From Hyparrhenia diplandra (Eukaryota; Streptophyta; Magnoliopsida; Poales; Poaceae): a DNA stretch of 64,000 nucleotides. Location: assembly GCA_015847255.1 (NCBI GenBank), contig JADLZK010000269.1, positions 1 through 64,000 of the forward strand, written 5' to 3'. A model generated the notes under the pieces. It ran no database searches, had not been told where the DNA came from, and worked only from the letters and a program-made list of their open reading frames with translations. The position numbers were made by a program, and so were the translations under genes. Numbering within the stretch: the first letter of the stretch is position 1; every line of letters begins with the position of its first letter. This document shows positions 22,201 to 31,757 of this stretch, in pieces.

Positions 22201-25200
22201 TACGGGTTGTTATAAACTAATCTAATTATTTGAAGGTTACATATTTTTTAATTGTTTTAATCCACGCTGGAATTTAATTGTAATCAATAATAGGTGAAGA
22301 GAGTTTGACGTACAACTCTTAAAAAAAGTAATATTACAAGAGTAATCGTACTTATAAAACTGACTCTATCTCTATCATTTATTTAAGCAAAACCCTAGGA
22401 ATTTATTTAAGCAAAACTCTAGGACTCCTAAGTACTAATTATTGTAAGGTACTCCTCCTAATATAAAATTAACTTTAGTTTTTCTAATACATCTAATGAA
22501 GTCTAGCAGTCCAGCAGGCATGTTGTCTTCACATTCGTTCTCCTTGTACGTGAGTAGTTGTCCCAAGATTTGTTTCCTGAGTTCATAACCATCCTGTATA
22601 ATCATGTTTAATGTTAGGCGATGAAAAGTATAGATATACATGTTTAAAATATACTTGTTTAAAAGGTTAGATAATCTCACCATTAAAAACGGCAAGTTTA
22701 GCTTTTAAGCCTTTCCATGCTGACATGAATATTGAAACAATATAACCCGACAGCTCCCTGTTTTTTGTATAGATAATATTAGTTATTGATGTATATAAAT
22801 TTTTATTCTATTCATTATAATTAATTCTTTTTATATATTTACTATACTACTATTTGAAAAGAAAATGTTACCTTTTGTAAATTGAAATATCATCTACTAC
22901 TTTTTGGCGCCATAGGAAAATATTTTCATTCCATCTTGATCCTGGGCACACAACAGACATTGCTTTTGGTAGGTACTCAGCAATCCATAAAAGTTTCTTC
23001 ACGTATCTTGCATTTGGGTTGTATTGGTAGATGGGATCAAGAGGATTCGGGTCCAAGATGTAGACTATTCTGTTATCTTTGTCCAGTATGAATAGATTGT
23101 ATTCACCACATCGTTGTATTGGAATTAGAATCTGCAATAGATTGGTAATTAGGTACAGATTTTGTAACATTAAATATGGACAGGAACTTTTGTTTGGTCT
23201 TACCAAATTGCATGTCGATACACTGTAGTTATTTTCAGGACAGCTACGAACAGAGTCTGCTAGTCTTTGGACGTCTAATTTTTTCGAAGTCTGGGTGCCT
23301 TCCATAATCCGTAATCATCCTTTCTTTATTGTGTGTTCACTTACTCTGGGAATAGAAGGATGTTTTACTCCTCTATGATGATACTACTTCCCCTCTGTTC
23401 TTTGTTTATTACTGTCTTTCTGTATGTTTGTTAAAACATGGCTGTTGTAGGATCACACAGTTTTCATTCAGTCAAGCCTTTGTGCTATTTTTTTTTTTTT
23501 TAAAAAAAAGATAATCTGTTCCTACAGTGGGCTTGGCATGTTCAGCCGAATCATGCAGATTCTGTTCCCAGGTGTGTTCATTGGTAGTTATGTCCATGTG
23601 TTGCAGCCTGCAATTTTTTCTTTTTCTTTTATCTTCTTTCCCTTCCTCTTATTTTCCATTTTTTCCCAACCTTTATCCGGTAACTCGTGGAAGCGCAGGT
23701 GAATTCGACCGTGCATCTCAGTTTAGATTGTCTCTTAGACTATGCAAAGCCTGGCCAATATCTCATTCTGCTCCCCGTTTATTGCGTATTTCCGATTCTC
23801 CCTGCATTTTGTAATTTCAGATTGTAGACTTTTCTCCACAGTTATATGTCTGCTTAGATTATCCCCTGGGAAACTTTGGACTGGCGCTAATAAATCAAAA
23901 TCAGCATGAAACTTCGGTTTGTCATTTTAGGTAGCATCTGTGCACACAACAACATAAAGAAAATAAATTATTTAATTTTATTCAAAAAAAAAAATACAAC
24001 TCAATGCGGCGTTTTTAGATCAAGTCTTTTAGGAGTTTTAAATCCAGGATACATTTATTTTTTTTTTTCCTCGAACAAGAATACATTTAATTCACTGAAG
24101 CCAATTAACATAACTTAAAATACATATGGTGGTGGTATGGAATATTTTTGCTGGTTGTAGGTGAGGCTCGAAAGTGTTGAAACTCTCCAATAGGGATGAA
24201 AAATGGACGTATATTTCTAGATATCTGTTCGAAAATGGTTCAAATACTAAATGGCTAATCTGTATATGAATGCCATTTAACATCATACCGTATCTCTAGA
24301 AACACCGGTCGCGGGGCTCTGCCCACGGCGCGGCAAGAGAGAAGGGATTTCCTTCTAATCTCTTGCTTAATTGTAGATTGGTAATCTCCTCTCATTATAT
24401 AGAGAGGTTTGACTTGGCCCCTAAGCAAACCACTAATTAACCCTAATGGGCTCAGACCCAATAGACTCTTGACTCCTCTAACGCTACTCTCCAGCCGGAC
24501 ATGCAGCTCCTCCTCGAGCTGCAACCTAACGATGACACTAAGGATGACTATGGACATAAACCTAACACCTAAGAACAAGCCTTTTACATCTCGGCTTATT
24601 TCAAATAAACTCGTGACTCTTTATTGTTGACTCTCGAAGATCTGACGGACACCCTCCAGGTGTCTTTGGACCGCACGTGTGTAGCCTTTGGATCCCATGG
24701 AGACCATTAGAACAAGAGGGTTGCATAGAAACGGTTGCATGGAACTAGTTGCAATAGCGACCCGGAGACGCCTCGCGGCGGCCGTAGCGAAAAGTGGTGG
24801 CGCTAGGCGGTGCGTCCCCGCCGGTGACAAACACGAAACCGCCTCCCCTACCGCCGCTGCCACAGAGTTGGAGTTCGCCGACCGCGGAAACAACACCATG
24901 CTCGCGCATGAAGACAACGGTGGACCGGGCGCGGTTGGTGGTGGCCGTCCGACGGGCGAGGATGCGCCCCCTTTGCCGAGGTTGATCGCCGTCAAGGCCG
25001 CCTCATGCATCTGCCGGGCGCATCCCTCCCGCGCCGCACTAGGAAGCCACGGCCGCACCCCGCGGCCGCGCACCACCCTGAACACATTGCAAGCATCCTC
25101 CCGCGGAATCCCCATCCTCTTCTCGATCTGTAGCAAAGGCCGCCGGGCTGCAAGCAAGCCAATTTTTGGAATGACATGGCGCCGTCGCTTGAACATGGGG

Positions 25201-28200
25201 CGCTGCCCTTGCCGGGCGCACCATGAGGCGGAAGACGCCGTGGTGGGCCTTTGGACTAGCCGGGAGCAAATGTTGGCGGATCACCGGCGACGGTGGCGGC
25301 TTTGTTCTCCACCGGGCGGCCGACGATCCAGTCAACCATCCGGAGTTTGTAGATGCCGATCCCGGAGGCGTAAATGATTGCGGGCGCCGCGGCGATCAAA
25401 GCGCTCCGGCGTCATTGGCGCAGGGCGTGTGTTATGAACGCGATTGAGATTGAGGGTCCGGGCGGTTGCTATAGTACCCCGTGGCGCTACATTACCCGTG
25501 GGCTTGTTTCACGATGTCGGCGGCTAGGGTTGTGGGGTGGGGGGTTGGGGGGGGTGGGTGGGCCTGAGCAACCGGCCGACCGTGGGGCTCTACCCACGGC
25601 CGGCAAGAGAGAAGGGATTTCCTTCAAATCTCTTGCTTGATTCAGATTGATACATCTCCTCTCGGTATATAGAGAGGTTTGACTTGGCCTCTAAGTAAGG
25701 GCTGTTTGGTTTCCATAAGTCGGGTGACTTATAAGTCAAAAATTCAAAATAAGTGTCTTATTTTGCCAAGCAAGAGGGTCGCAACCATTTTCTCTTCTTT
25801 TTTCACCACGACTTATAAGTCACCCATTTTCTCCTTTTTTTTCTTTGACTTATAAGTTAGTTGCAACCAAACAGGCATGACTTATAAGTCACTGATTTTT
25901 AGTCACCGACTTATGGAAACCAAACAGAGCCTAAGACACTAATTATTTTCTCCTCTTTTTTTCCTTGACTTATAAGTCAGTTGCAACCAAACAGGTATGA
26001 CTTATAAGTCACCGATTTTAATCACGACTTATGGAAACCAAAACGAGCCTAAGACACTAATTAACCCTAATGGGCTAAGGCCTAATAGGCCCTTGACTCC
26101 TCTAACACTACACCCCACTTGGACATACAACTTGTCCTCGAGCATCAACCTGATGATGACACTAACGATGCCTCCACTAGACACAAACCTAACACCTAAA
26201 AACAAGCCTTTTACATCTCGACTTATTTTTATTGATTAAAAATAAATTGCAACTCTTTATTTTTGTCTTCTGATGATAAGGACAACCTCCGCGTGGCCGA
26301 AAGCTGACGTGTGTAGCCCACGGATCCCATGGAGACCATCGGAACGAGAGGCGAGCACGGGTACAACCACCTAGAATTAGTCGGTAGGGACCAAAGAAAG
26401 ACGCGTCCTCGTGGTAGTGCATCACGACCGGTGAGAAAGAGGAAACCGCCTTTGCTGCTGCAGAGTTGGAGTTCGCCGCCCGTGGAAACAACACCACGCT
26501 CACGCCTAAAGACAGTAGCGGAACAACGCGGTTGCTGGTGGCCGTCCCACGGGGCGAGGACGCGCTCGCCTAGGTCGACCGCCATCAAGGCCGCTTCATG
26601 CATCTGTCGGCCCATCTCCCGCAGTCGGCGCCGCGACTCGAAGAAGGCGGTGCGGCCGGTACGCGGCCAAGACTACAACCGACACCTGGCGCTCAAGCAT
26701 CTTCGGCTGCGGCGCCGTTGTGATGTCCACCTTCAAGCAGCGCGCCTTGCCTTGGAAGAACTGCGAAGGGGTGCGGGGCTGAACCCCACCGCGAGATCGC
26801 GACAACCTCTCGCACCAGCCGGCGCTAGGAGGCTGCGTGTAGCGACCGCGATTGGCCGGGCCGACACCGAATTCTGTTGGACGCCGGTGCCCCTATAGAA
26901 GATCCCATTCGTGAATGGGTGCCGAGGCACGCCCCACCAGGAAGGACCACAACGCCGGTGATGGGCGCCGGAGCGACCACCGTCATGGTTGCCGGGCGCC
27001 ACCGCCGTGGACTCCGGCCCCATCGTCGATGTCATAGCATAAGACGGGATCGATGAGGGAGAGGGCAGCATCCATGGCTGCGGTGGCAGCGGCGGCGGAG
27101 CAGATGGTTGCACGCCCTGGAACGGTGGCACCGTTGGCTGCACGTCACGAAACAGCAGCAACGCCGCGCTGTAACCTGGCCACCCATAGGGGAAGGGCCA
27201 CGGCAGGGAGGTCGCGGCTGCCATCCTCGCGGAGATGTCGTCCATCTGGCGCTGCAGGTTCTGGGAGAATTTCAGTAGGGAGTAGGGACGCCGTGAGTTG
27301 CTCGGGGTGATCAGCAGCGTTGGTGGCTGGGAGGCGGACGACAGGGCAGCGGATGAATCAGGCGACGAACTCATGGTGGCCGGAGGAGGATCAAATGGCT
27401 CTGGTACCAAATTGTTATGAACACGATTGGGATTGAGGGTGTTGGGCGGTTGCTACGTGTTGGCGGCGGCTACGGTTGCGGGGGCACAGGAACGCCGGCC
27501 GCGGGGCTCTGCCCACGGCCGGCAAGAGAGAAGGGATTTTCTTCAAATCTCTTGCTTGATTCCAGATTGATACATCTCCTCTCATTATATAGAGAGGTTT
27601 GACTTGGCCCCTAAGCAAGATACTAATTAACCCTAATGGGCTAAGGCCCAATAGGCCCTTGACTCCTCAAACAGCGTGGCACTTGTGGGAAGCACAGGCA
27701 GGGGCGCCACGGTGGCTGTGGCGGTGGTGAACACCGGCGGCGCTGCGGAGAACGAGATCGGTGCGGATGTGTGGGCAGAATAGCGGCGGGAGGTGGAGGC
27801 CCCGACATTGGCTCCGGTACCAGATTGTTACGGCCTAGGGATCGCAGATCCTTAGGTTGCAGCTCGAGGACGAGCTGCATGTCCGGGTGGGGAGTAGTGT
27901 TAGAGGAGTCAAGAGTCTATTGGGCCTTAGCCCATTAGAGTTAATTAGTGGCTTGCTTAGGGGCCAAGTCAAACCTCTCTATATAATCAGAGGAGATGTA
28001 TCAATCTACAATTAAGCAAGAGATTGGAAATCCCTTCTCTCTTGCCGGCCGTGGGCAAAAGCCCCGCGGCCGGCGTTTCCAGCGCCCCTCCAACCCTAGC
28101 CGCCGCCGCCAATCTATGAACAGTACCCGCGGGTACTGTAGCGCAGCAGCCGCCATCGCTCTCTTCTTCTTCCTCAATCCCCTCAGCCCAACCACGTCCA

Positions 28201-29757
28201 TAACAGTATCCAAATCTGAATACTCAAAGTCAGATTTCTGATATGTATACAGGATGGTATCAATACTCGATGCATCTAACACGTCTCCAATGCTTAGCTG
28301 TTGAATGAGGTTTGATGACCTACTCCGAGTAAACTTCATCGAAGTAACTTCTACTCAACTGAGACCTTTTCCTTGCAACAGAAAGATAATTTCACTGAAC
28401 AAAATGGATCAGGCTCCCCCAGGCATCAAATGTGGAAATAGGAGTGAGGCAGCGAGCAACGATTATATTTTGTTTAATTGCACTTGGGCTATCCAGGAAT
28501 CAAATTCCAGACCTTTAGTCCTGATACTATATGGAGTTGCATGGGAGGGCACTTAGCTACTAATGGCTTAAATCACACTTCTTAACTGTGAGGGCTAGTG
28601 AATATAAACAAGGTGGAGGAGCACTTCCTAAATCACACTTCTTAACTGTGAGGGCTACTATTGATATCTGAATACTAACTTATTTTTTATATTTCGAAAG
28701 AATATCTAGGGCACCCCTTTTTCCAAGGTTGACTGCCACAGGAGCACTTCAGCATGTTGGCCTTGTTAGACTCGCCAACCCACTAAACGTACTTTAATTA
28801 CAGGACAGTGTGGCATTAAAGAACATTGACCCATAATAAACTTACTCTTTTAATATGATAATGGATGTCACTGTAAATCTCCAGGTCAAAAATAATCAGT
28901 TCGATTTTTCTTATTGTTACCTGAAGTTGGGTGATGATAGTTCATATATTTTGCTGGAATGCTGTCAGCTGTCGCCTGTGTTGTCATATTATTTTCTGTT
29001 ATGATTTCTATATTTGGTTCCCTGTTTATTCATGTGCTAATGTTTCTATTGATCTTGTTTGTCAGGACATGTCTTACTGCAGTTTTACGGGGTGCAAAAC
29101 AATTGACAACAAGGACAAACCGTTAGTGCTGAAGGAACTAAAAAGGTTTGGAACAAGGAGGAGCCAAATCTCCCATGGGAGCAGGGAGAGTTTTCACCTT
29201 CAAATACATTACTGGTGGATGATTCGCCCTACAAGGCTTTGTGCAACCCGGTATTAAGTTCACCTTTTTTTTAAAATATGTTTTTTTTCTGTTAAATGTA
29301 TGGTCCATTTTTGTAATTCATGCACTTTGCTTCTGTTATTTGTTTTGTGCAGCCAAACACTGCAATCTTCCCCGAACCCTACAGTTACCTGAACCAGAGG
29401 GATGATTATTCCTTGGGTATGTTTTAGCATGTCACTATGCTGTTTACATTTTGTAGTATCCCTTCTCCAGACCCCACTCATGTGGGAGCCTCCAGCACTG
29501 GGACTTGCCTTTTATATATTCTAATGTTCAGTATACACTAAACAGGACCTGGTGGAGACCTTCGGATTTATCTGCAGAGAATTGCTGCTGCAGACGATGT
29601 TCAAAATTTTGTTCGTGATAACCCATTTGGTCAGAAGTCCATCACAGAGAGTGATCGAAACTGGAATTTCTATGTGAAAATAGTTGATAAGATGGAGAAG
29701 CAAATAGATAAAGTGGAAAAGGAAATAGTTGGTAAAAGTGGAAAAGGAAATAGTTAG
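19209..29757 (+). CDS. HAD/FCP1-like (NLI-interacting-factor-like) phosphatase-family protein
   Basis: Nine exons can be read: 19209-19299, 19544-19729, 19840-19932, 20168-20800, 20903-20984, 21064-21130, 29066-29250, 29353-29416 and 29546-29757. All junctions have GT-AG and matching phases. The N-terminal part is Lys-rich and low in complexity, with nuclear-localisation-like runs. The FCP1-like HAD domain begins in exon 4 (KKLLILDLNGLLADI). It continues with VFKRPYCDDFLRFCFQNFEL and GIWSSRK (exon 5), NVKSVVDILMRDLKQYLLFC (exon 6), CKTIDNKDKPLVLKELKR and NTLLVDDSPYKALCNP (exon 7) and FPEPYSYLNQRDDYSLG (exon 8). The first motif is DxNG rather than DxDxT, so catalysis is doubtful; plant homologues share this variant. 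Intron 6 is 7.9 kb and filled with transposons. Exon 7 needs one extra base near 29147-29150 to stay in frame; as written, translation would stop at about 29393. The start at 19209 is the first ATG in frame. A role in nuclear phosphoregulation is inferred only from the family. Confidence 0.85.
21261..21998. mobile_element. Non-autonomous TIR element, gcctgtttgggacagctcca ends
   Basis: The left gcctgtttgggacagctcca and right tggagctgtcccaaacaggc ends are exact complements around about 700 bp. The GC-rich interior has no recognisable transposase. It lies in intron 6 of the HAD gene. Superfamily (hAT or PIF/Harbinger) is undecided because the target duplication is not clean. Confidence 0.8.
22177..22206 (-). 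mobile_element. Helitron 3' terminus (-)
   Basis: Read on the minus strand, a cccgt/acggg stem with an eight-base loop (22206-22189) is followed eight bases later by CTAG (22180-22177) and then a T. This fits a Helitron 3' end. The element extends to higher coordinates and would include the Ulp1-like fragment on the same strand. Confidence 0.65.
22435..23305 (-). pseudogene. Ulp1-like (C48) protease-domain gene fragment
   Basis: Exon-like pieces read, in order on the minus strand, KKLDVQRLADSVRSCPENN (about 23210-23290), CGEYNLFILDKDNRIVYILD with PNPLDP (about 23030-23115), KKLLWIAEYLPKAMSVVCPG (about 22950-23010) and GYELRKQILGQLLTYKENEC with PAGLLDFIRCI (about 22495-22590). A gtaag donor follows the first piece and a tacag acceptor precedes the last. 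This resembles the Ulp1-like family often carried by grass transposons, where it would act as a SUMO or ubiquitin-like protease. The catalytic His and Cys regions are not both visible and there is no complete frame, so it is a fragment. The likely carrier is the Helitron ending at 22177. Confidence 0.6.
23306..24300. other. Intronic filler without recognised features
   Basis: This AT-rich part of intron 6 has poly-T and poly-A runs (23490-23512, 23986-23997). No element ends are recognised. Confidence 0.4.
24301..24483 (-). mobile_element. Short copia-type LTR, copy A (partial)
   Basis: It shares ggcaagagagaagggatttc, tatatagagaggtttgactt and ctaattaaccctaatgggct with LTR copies B and C. It lacks the end that carries gttatgaacacg, so it is truncated. 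The orientation is minus. Confidence 0.8.
24484..25429 (-). mobile_element. LTR-element internal region between copies A and B
   Basis: About 950 bp. It shares blocks with the region between copies B and C (ggatcccatggagaccat; gccgtcaaggccgcctcatg against gccatcaaggccgcttcatg). The open frames are GC-driven, and no reverse transcriptase, integrase or protease is visible. It is non-autonomous. Confidence 0.6.
25430..26107 (-). mobile_element. Short copia-type LTR, copy B, with nested MITE
   Basis: It starts on the plus strand at tgttatgaacgcg and ends cctctaaca, so on the minus strand it runs from TGTTAGAGG to CATAACA. It is expanded by a MITE insertion at 25690 and by G-rich sequence at 25530-25562. 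Confidence 0.8.
25690..26063. mobile_element. MITE in LTR copy B with a tandemly duplicated right half
   Basis: The left end ggctgtttggtttccataag pairs with cttatggaaaccaaacagag near 25910. The segment 25827-25945 is repeated at 25946-26063 and includes the LTR flank taagacactaatta. The duplication therefore crosses the MITE-LTR junction and happened after insertion. Confidence 0.75.
26108..27412 (-). mobile_element. LTR-element internal region between copies B and C
   Basis: About 1.3 kb. The primer-binding-like segment adjoins LTR C. A purine-rich run lies next to LTR B (minus strand aagtggggtgtag just before TGTTAGAGG). Together with copies B and C this forms one complete non-autonomous element. 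Confidence 0.65.
26733..27374 (-). CDS. Possible gag-like frame of the short-LTR element
   Basis: About 214 residues from an ATG at 27374, beginning about 40 bases downstream of the LTR end. The segment between them reads ttggtaccagagccatttga on the minus strand, where a primer-binding site would be expected. The N terminus (LLITPSNSRRPYSLLKFSQN) is followed by a Pro-, Ser- and Ala-rich region. No zinc knuckle or protease motif is seen. It may be a gag remnant or a leader without function; the position rather than any domain supports the call. Confidence 0.4.
   Translation of the reverse strand: MSSSPDSSAALSSASQPPTLLITPSNSRRPYSLLKFSQNLQRQMDDISARMAAATSLPWPFPYGWPGYSAALLLFRDVQPTVPPFQGVQPSAPPPLPPQPWMLPSPSSIPSYAMTSTMGPESTAVAPGNHDGGRSGAHHRRCGPSWWGVPRHPFTNGIFYRGTGVQQNSVSARPIAVATRSLLAPAGARGCRDLAVGFSPAPLRSSSKARRAA
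27413..27673 (-). mobile_element. Short copia-type LTR, copy C (261 bp)
   Basis: This is the cleanest copy. On the minus strand it begins TGTTTGAGGAGTC and ends CGTGTTCATAACA, with TG...CA ends. A TATA-like tatatagagagg box lies inside. It is the 5' LTR of the element whose interior is 26108-27412. Confidence 0.85.
27674..27897. mobile_element. Junction between oppositely oriented LTR elements
   Basis: It contains a second primer-binding-like segment (ctccggtaccagattgttac, about 27812) and, in the opposite orientation, a polypurine-like end (gggtggggagtag) abutting LTR D. It therefore joins parts of two element copies. Confidence 0.5.
27898..28205 (+). mobile_element. Short copia-type LTR, copy D, inverted
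   Basis: It begins TGTTAGAGGAGTC and ends CCATAACA on the plus strand, opposite to copies A-C. It shares gggccttagcccatt, aagtcaaacctctctatata and ccttctctcttgccggccgt with the complement of the other copies. Confidence 0.85.
28206..29065 (+). other. Rest of HAD-gene intron 6
   Basis: No gene is seen. A short direct repeat, aaatcacacttcttaactgt, occurs at about 28570 and 28631. The intron ends at an acceptor (tttgtcag) at 29065. Confidence 0.5.
29457..29519 (+). mobile_element. SINE 3' fragment
   Basis: The run cccttctccagacccca, gtgggagcctccagcactgg and ccttttat matches the 3' half of the SINE at 17346-17493. It lies in the intron between exons 8 and 9 of the HAD gene. The promoter half is missing. 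Confidence 0.75.
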
Positions 29758-31358
29758 AAAATGGAGAGGTCCTTAGGTTAATAGGAACTAAGGTTCAATC
29801 AGAGAATTTTGTATTTGTTTGCGTTCCTTAGCAGGAGTTTTGCATTGTGCCTGTGCTGTCATGTATAACCCAGTTTAGTAATTGTTGTTTCATAGACAAA
29901 CTTGATTTGTAGAATTTTGATAGGTTTTATTCTTTCTGGTTAAGGGATGAATCATTGTTTGTCCTGTATCGATTATTACAGGCTATCTATCTGGTTTGCT
30001 GTAACTTAATTGCTATTGGAAGTTTTGATGACTATGCTGCAAGGATGTTTCAGCTCGATGGGGCTGTAATATATTCGAATTGCTGTAGATCATCTCAGCT
30101 TGATGGTTTCTTGGCTTGCCTTGCATTTCGTATGTTTAAATTAAACTTTAAACCCTTCACCTTGCCTTGCGCAATGCCTGTCAATTCAGAAAGGTTTGTC
30201 AATTTTTTGGTTATAGACCATGATGGTCTCCCCTCGTTTTTAGAACTATAATGTTCAAGAAAAGCTAATTAGCTTGTCCCAAGTGTCATAGGAAATCATA
30301 TTAAGGACAAACTAATTGCTTAGTTTTTTTTTTTTCTGCCAATTAATCTGTCCTGGGTGCCTATTTCAATACATATGTGGTTTCCTATAAAAACAAAGTA
30401 TGGATGGAGTATTTTGCGGAAGTAAAGTGGTCTATGCATGAAATGCATGAAAAGATTCTCAATTAATGCAAAATCTGATTTTCCTCCCTGAGAGGTAAAC
30501 ATTTTCATGCAAAATCTGTTTGTTTTGTTTTTTCCTCCTTGAGAGCGGTAAACAAGTTTTCAACTGTTGGCAGCACGCTGTATGGACCAGCATGCCACCC
30601 AGATGAACCGTCTCTTTTTCCTGAATCATGTATGCATCTCCATCTCTTTTATATACATGTATGCAACTCTTTTGGATAGTTGAGGAAGTCATCATTGAAG
30701 ATTCAATCTAACGGTGAGCAGTATCCAGGCCTCCAGGGTACTAAATGCAGCGTGAAGTGCCTGATGTGCCTGTTTGATGTTTAGTGCAGGTTTGCAGAGT
30801 CACGAGTCCCTTGTTGAAAGTGCTCCGTGGCACAACTCTGCAGCACATCCTGGGAGCACAAGGAGTTCCCACCTGGTCCAGCTGAAACTTTCAAATGCCA
30901 GTGCCAGGCCATTATGAGTTTCTGGTATCCAAAAGAGACATGCTGTAAGTATTCTAAATTTTTGGTTGGCACGTTGGCCTGTCTGCATTAATCTAAGCAT
31001 ACCATCCTTGGTGCTAAATAAGTATTTCTCAAGCTTCTTCTCTGTTATATAGAAGGCCTCGTTTGCCTATTGCATCTGCCAAAACTGCTGCTGAATTGCT
31101 TACATTTACATTTAACAATCCACGTGGTACACTGTATACAAGCAATGTCGCGTACACTAGTGGCACAAGGAGACGTGATCAAGATAGATTCTGCAGAGCA
31201 CAGAGCACTCCACCAGACCACCTATAAATTGGTGCCCATATACTTACCACACCACAATACTAAAGGGATCCTTAGGCTGATGCCTAAACTGGTCATGCAC
31301 TCGTCGATCGATACATTGGTGTGGATGGCTATGCTTCATGAGCACGATGAAAAAACAT
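29758..31358. other. 3' flank of the HAD gene and intergenic stretch
   Basis: The first few hundred bases probably include the 3' UTR. A degenerate direct repeat (atgcaaaatctg, then cctccctgagaggtaaac and cctccttgagagcggtaaac) lies at 30466-30552. No gene is recognised. Confidence 0.4.
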
Positions 31359-31757
31359 CTACCTTGTAGACTTGGACCACACATCATCACGAAGATGTGG
31401 CCACAACTTGTCTGGGCTGGTAACAACAAGCACATCACCTTCAGAGAGAGATGATGATGCCCTGCTTGCGAGGTTGGTACCGGCTGTCTCGTGCGGCTTG
31501 TGAAAGCCGTCGTCCTTTTCTTCTTTCCCTTTTGCCCTTGGTGATATAACACAGCAACCCCTCCCAGTCTCCCATTTCACCTGATGCTTTTGGTTTAATT
31601 GTTTAGCAGTAGAGTATTTTTCTGGCCTAGCTTTGTATTTTTCGAGAATATGGTAGGTTTTCTTTTCATAAATGTTGCGCCTTTCGAAGTTCCAATGTCG
31701 ATTGTCCAAGCAAAGGGGGATGCCGTAAGACATGCCATTGCATATGGCCAAATGCAT
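31359..31757 (-). CDS. Hypothetical open frame, possible terminal exon
   Basis: The frame is 132 residues. The last 80 have protein-like composition (QVKWETGRGCCVISPRAKGK, then SLSEGDVLVVTSPDKLWPHL, ending WSKSTR). I do not recognise the family. An initiating ATG at 31757 is available, but the N-terminal part looks less protein-like, so this may be the last exon of a longer or decayed minus-strand gene. No upstream exon was identified. Confidence 0.25.
   Translation of the reverse strand: MHLAICNGMSYGIPLCLDNRHWNFERRNIYEKKTYHILEKYKARPEKYSTAKQLNQKHQVKWETGRGCCVISPRAKGKEEKDDGFHKPHETAGTNLASRASSSLSEGDVLVVTSPDKLWPHLRDDVWSKSTR

Noticed and set aside
26229..26898. Host gene in the intron of the HAD gene on either strand
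   Set aside because: The frames overlap the internal region of the short-LTR element and are compositional.
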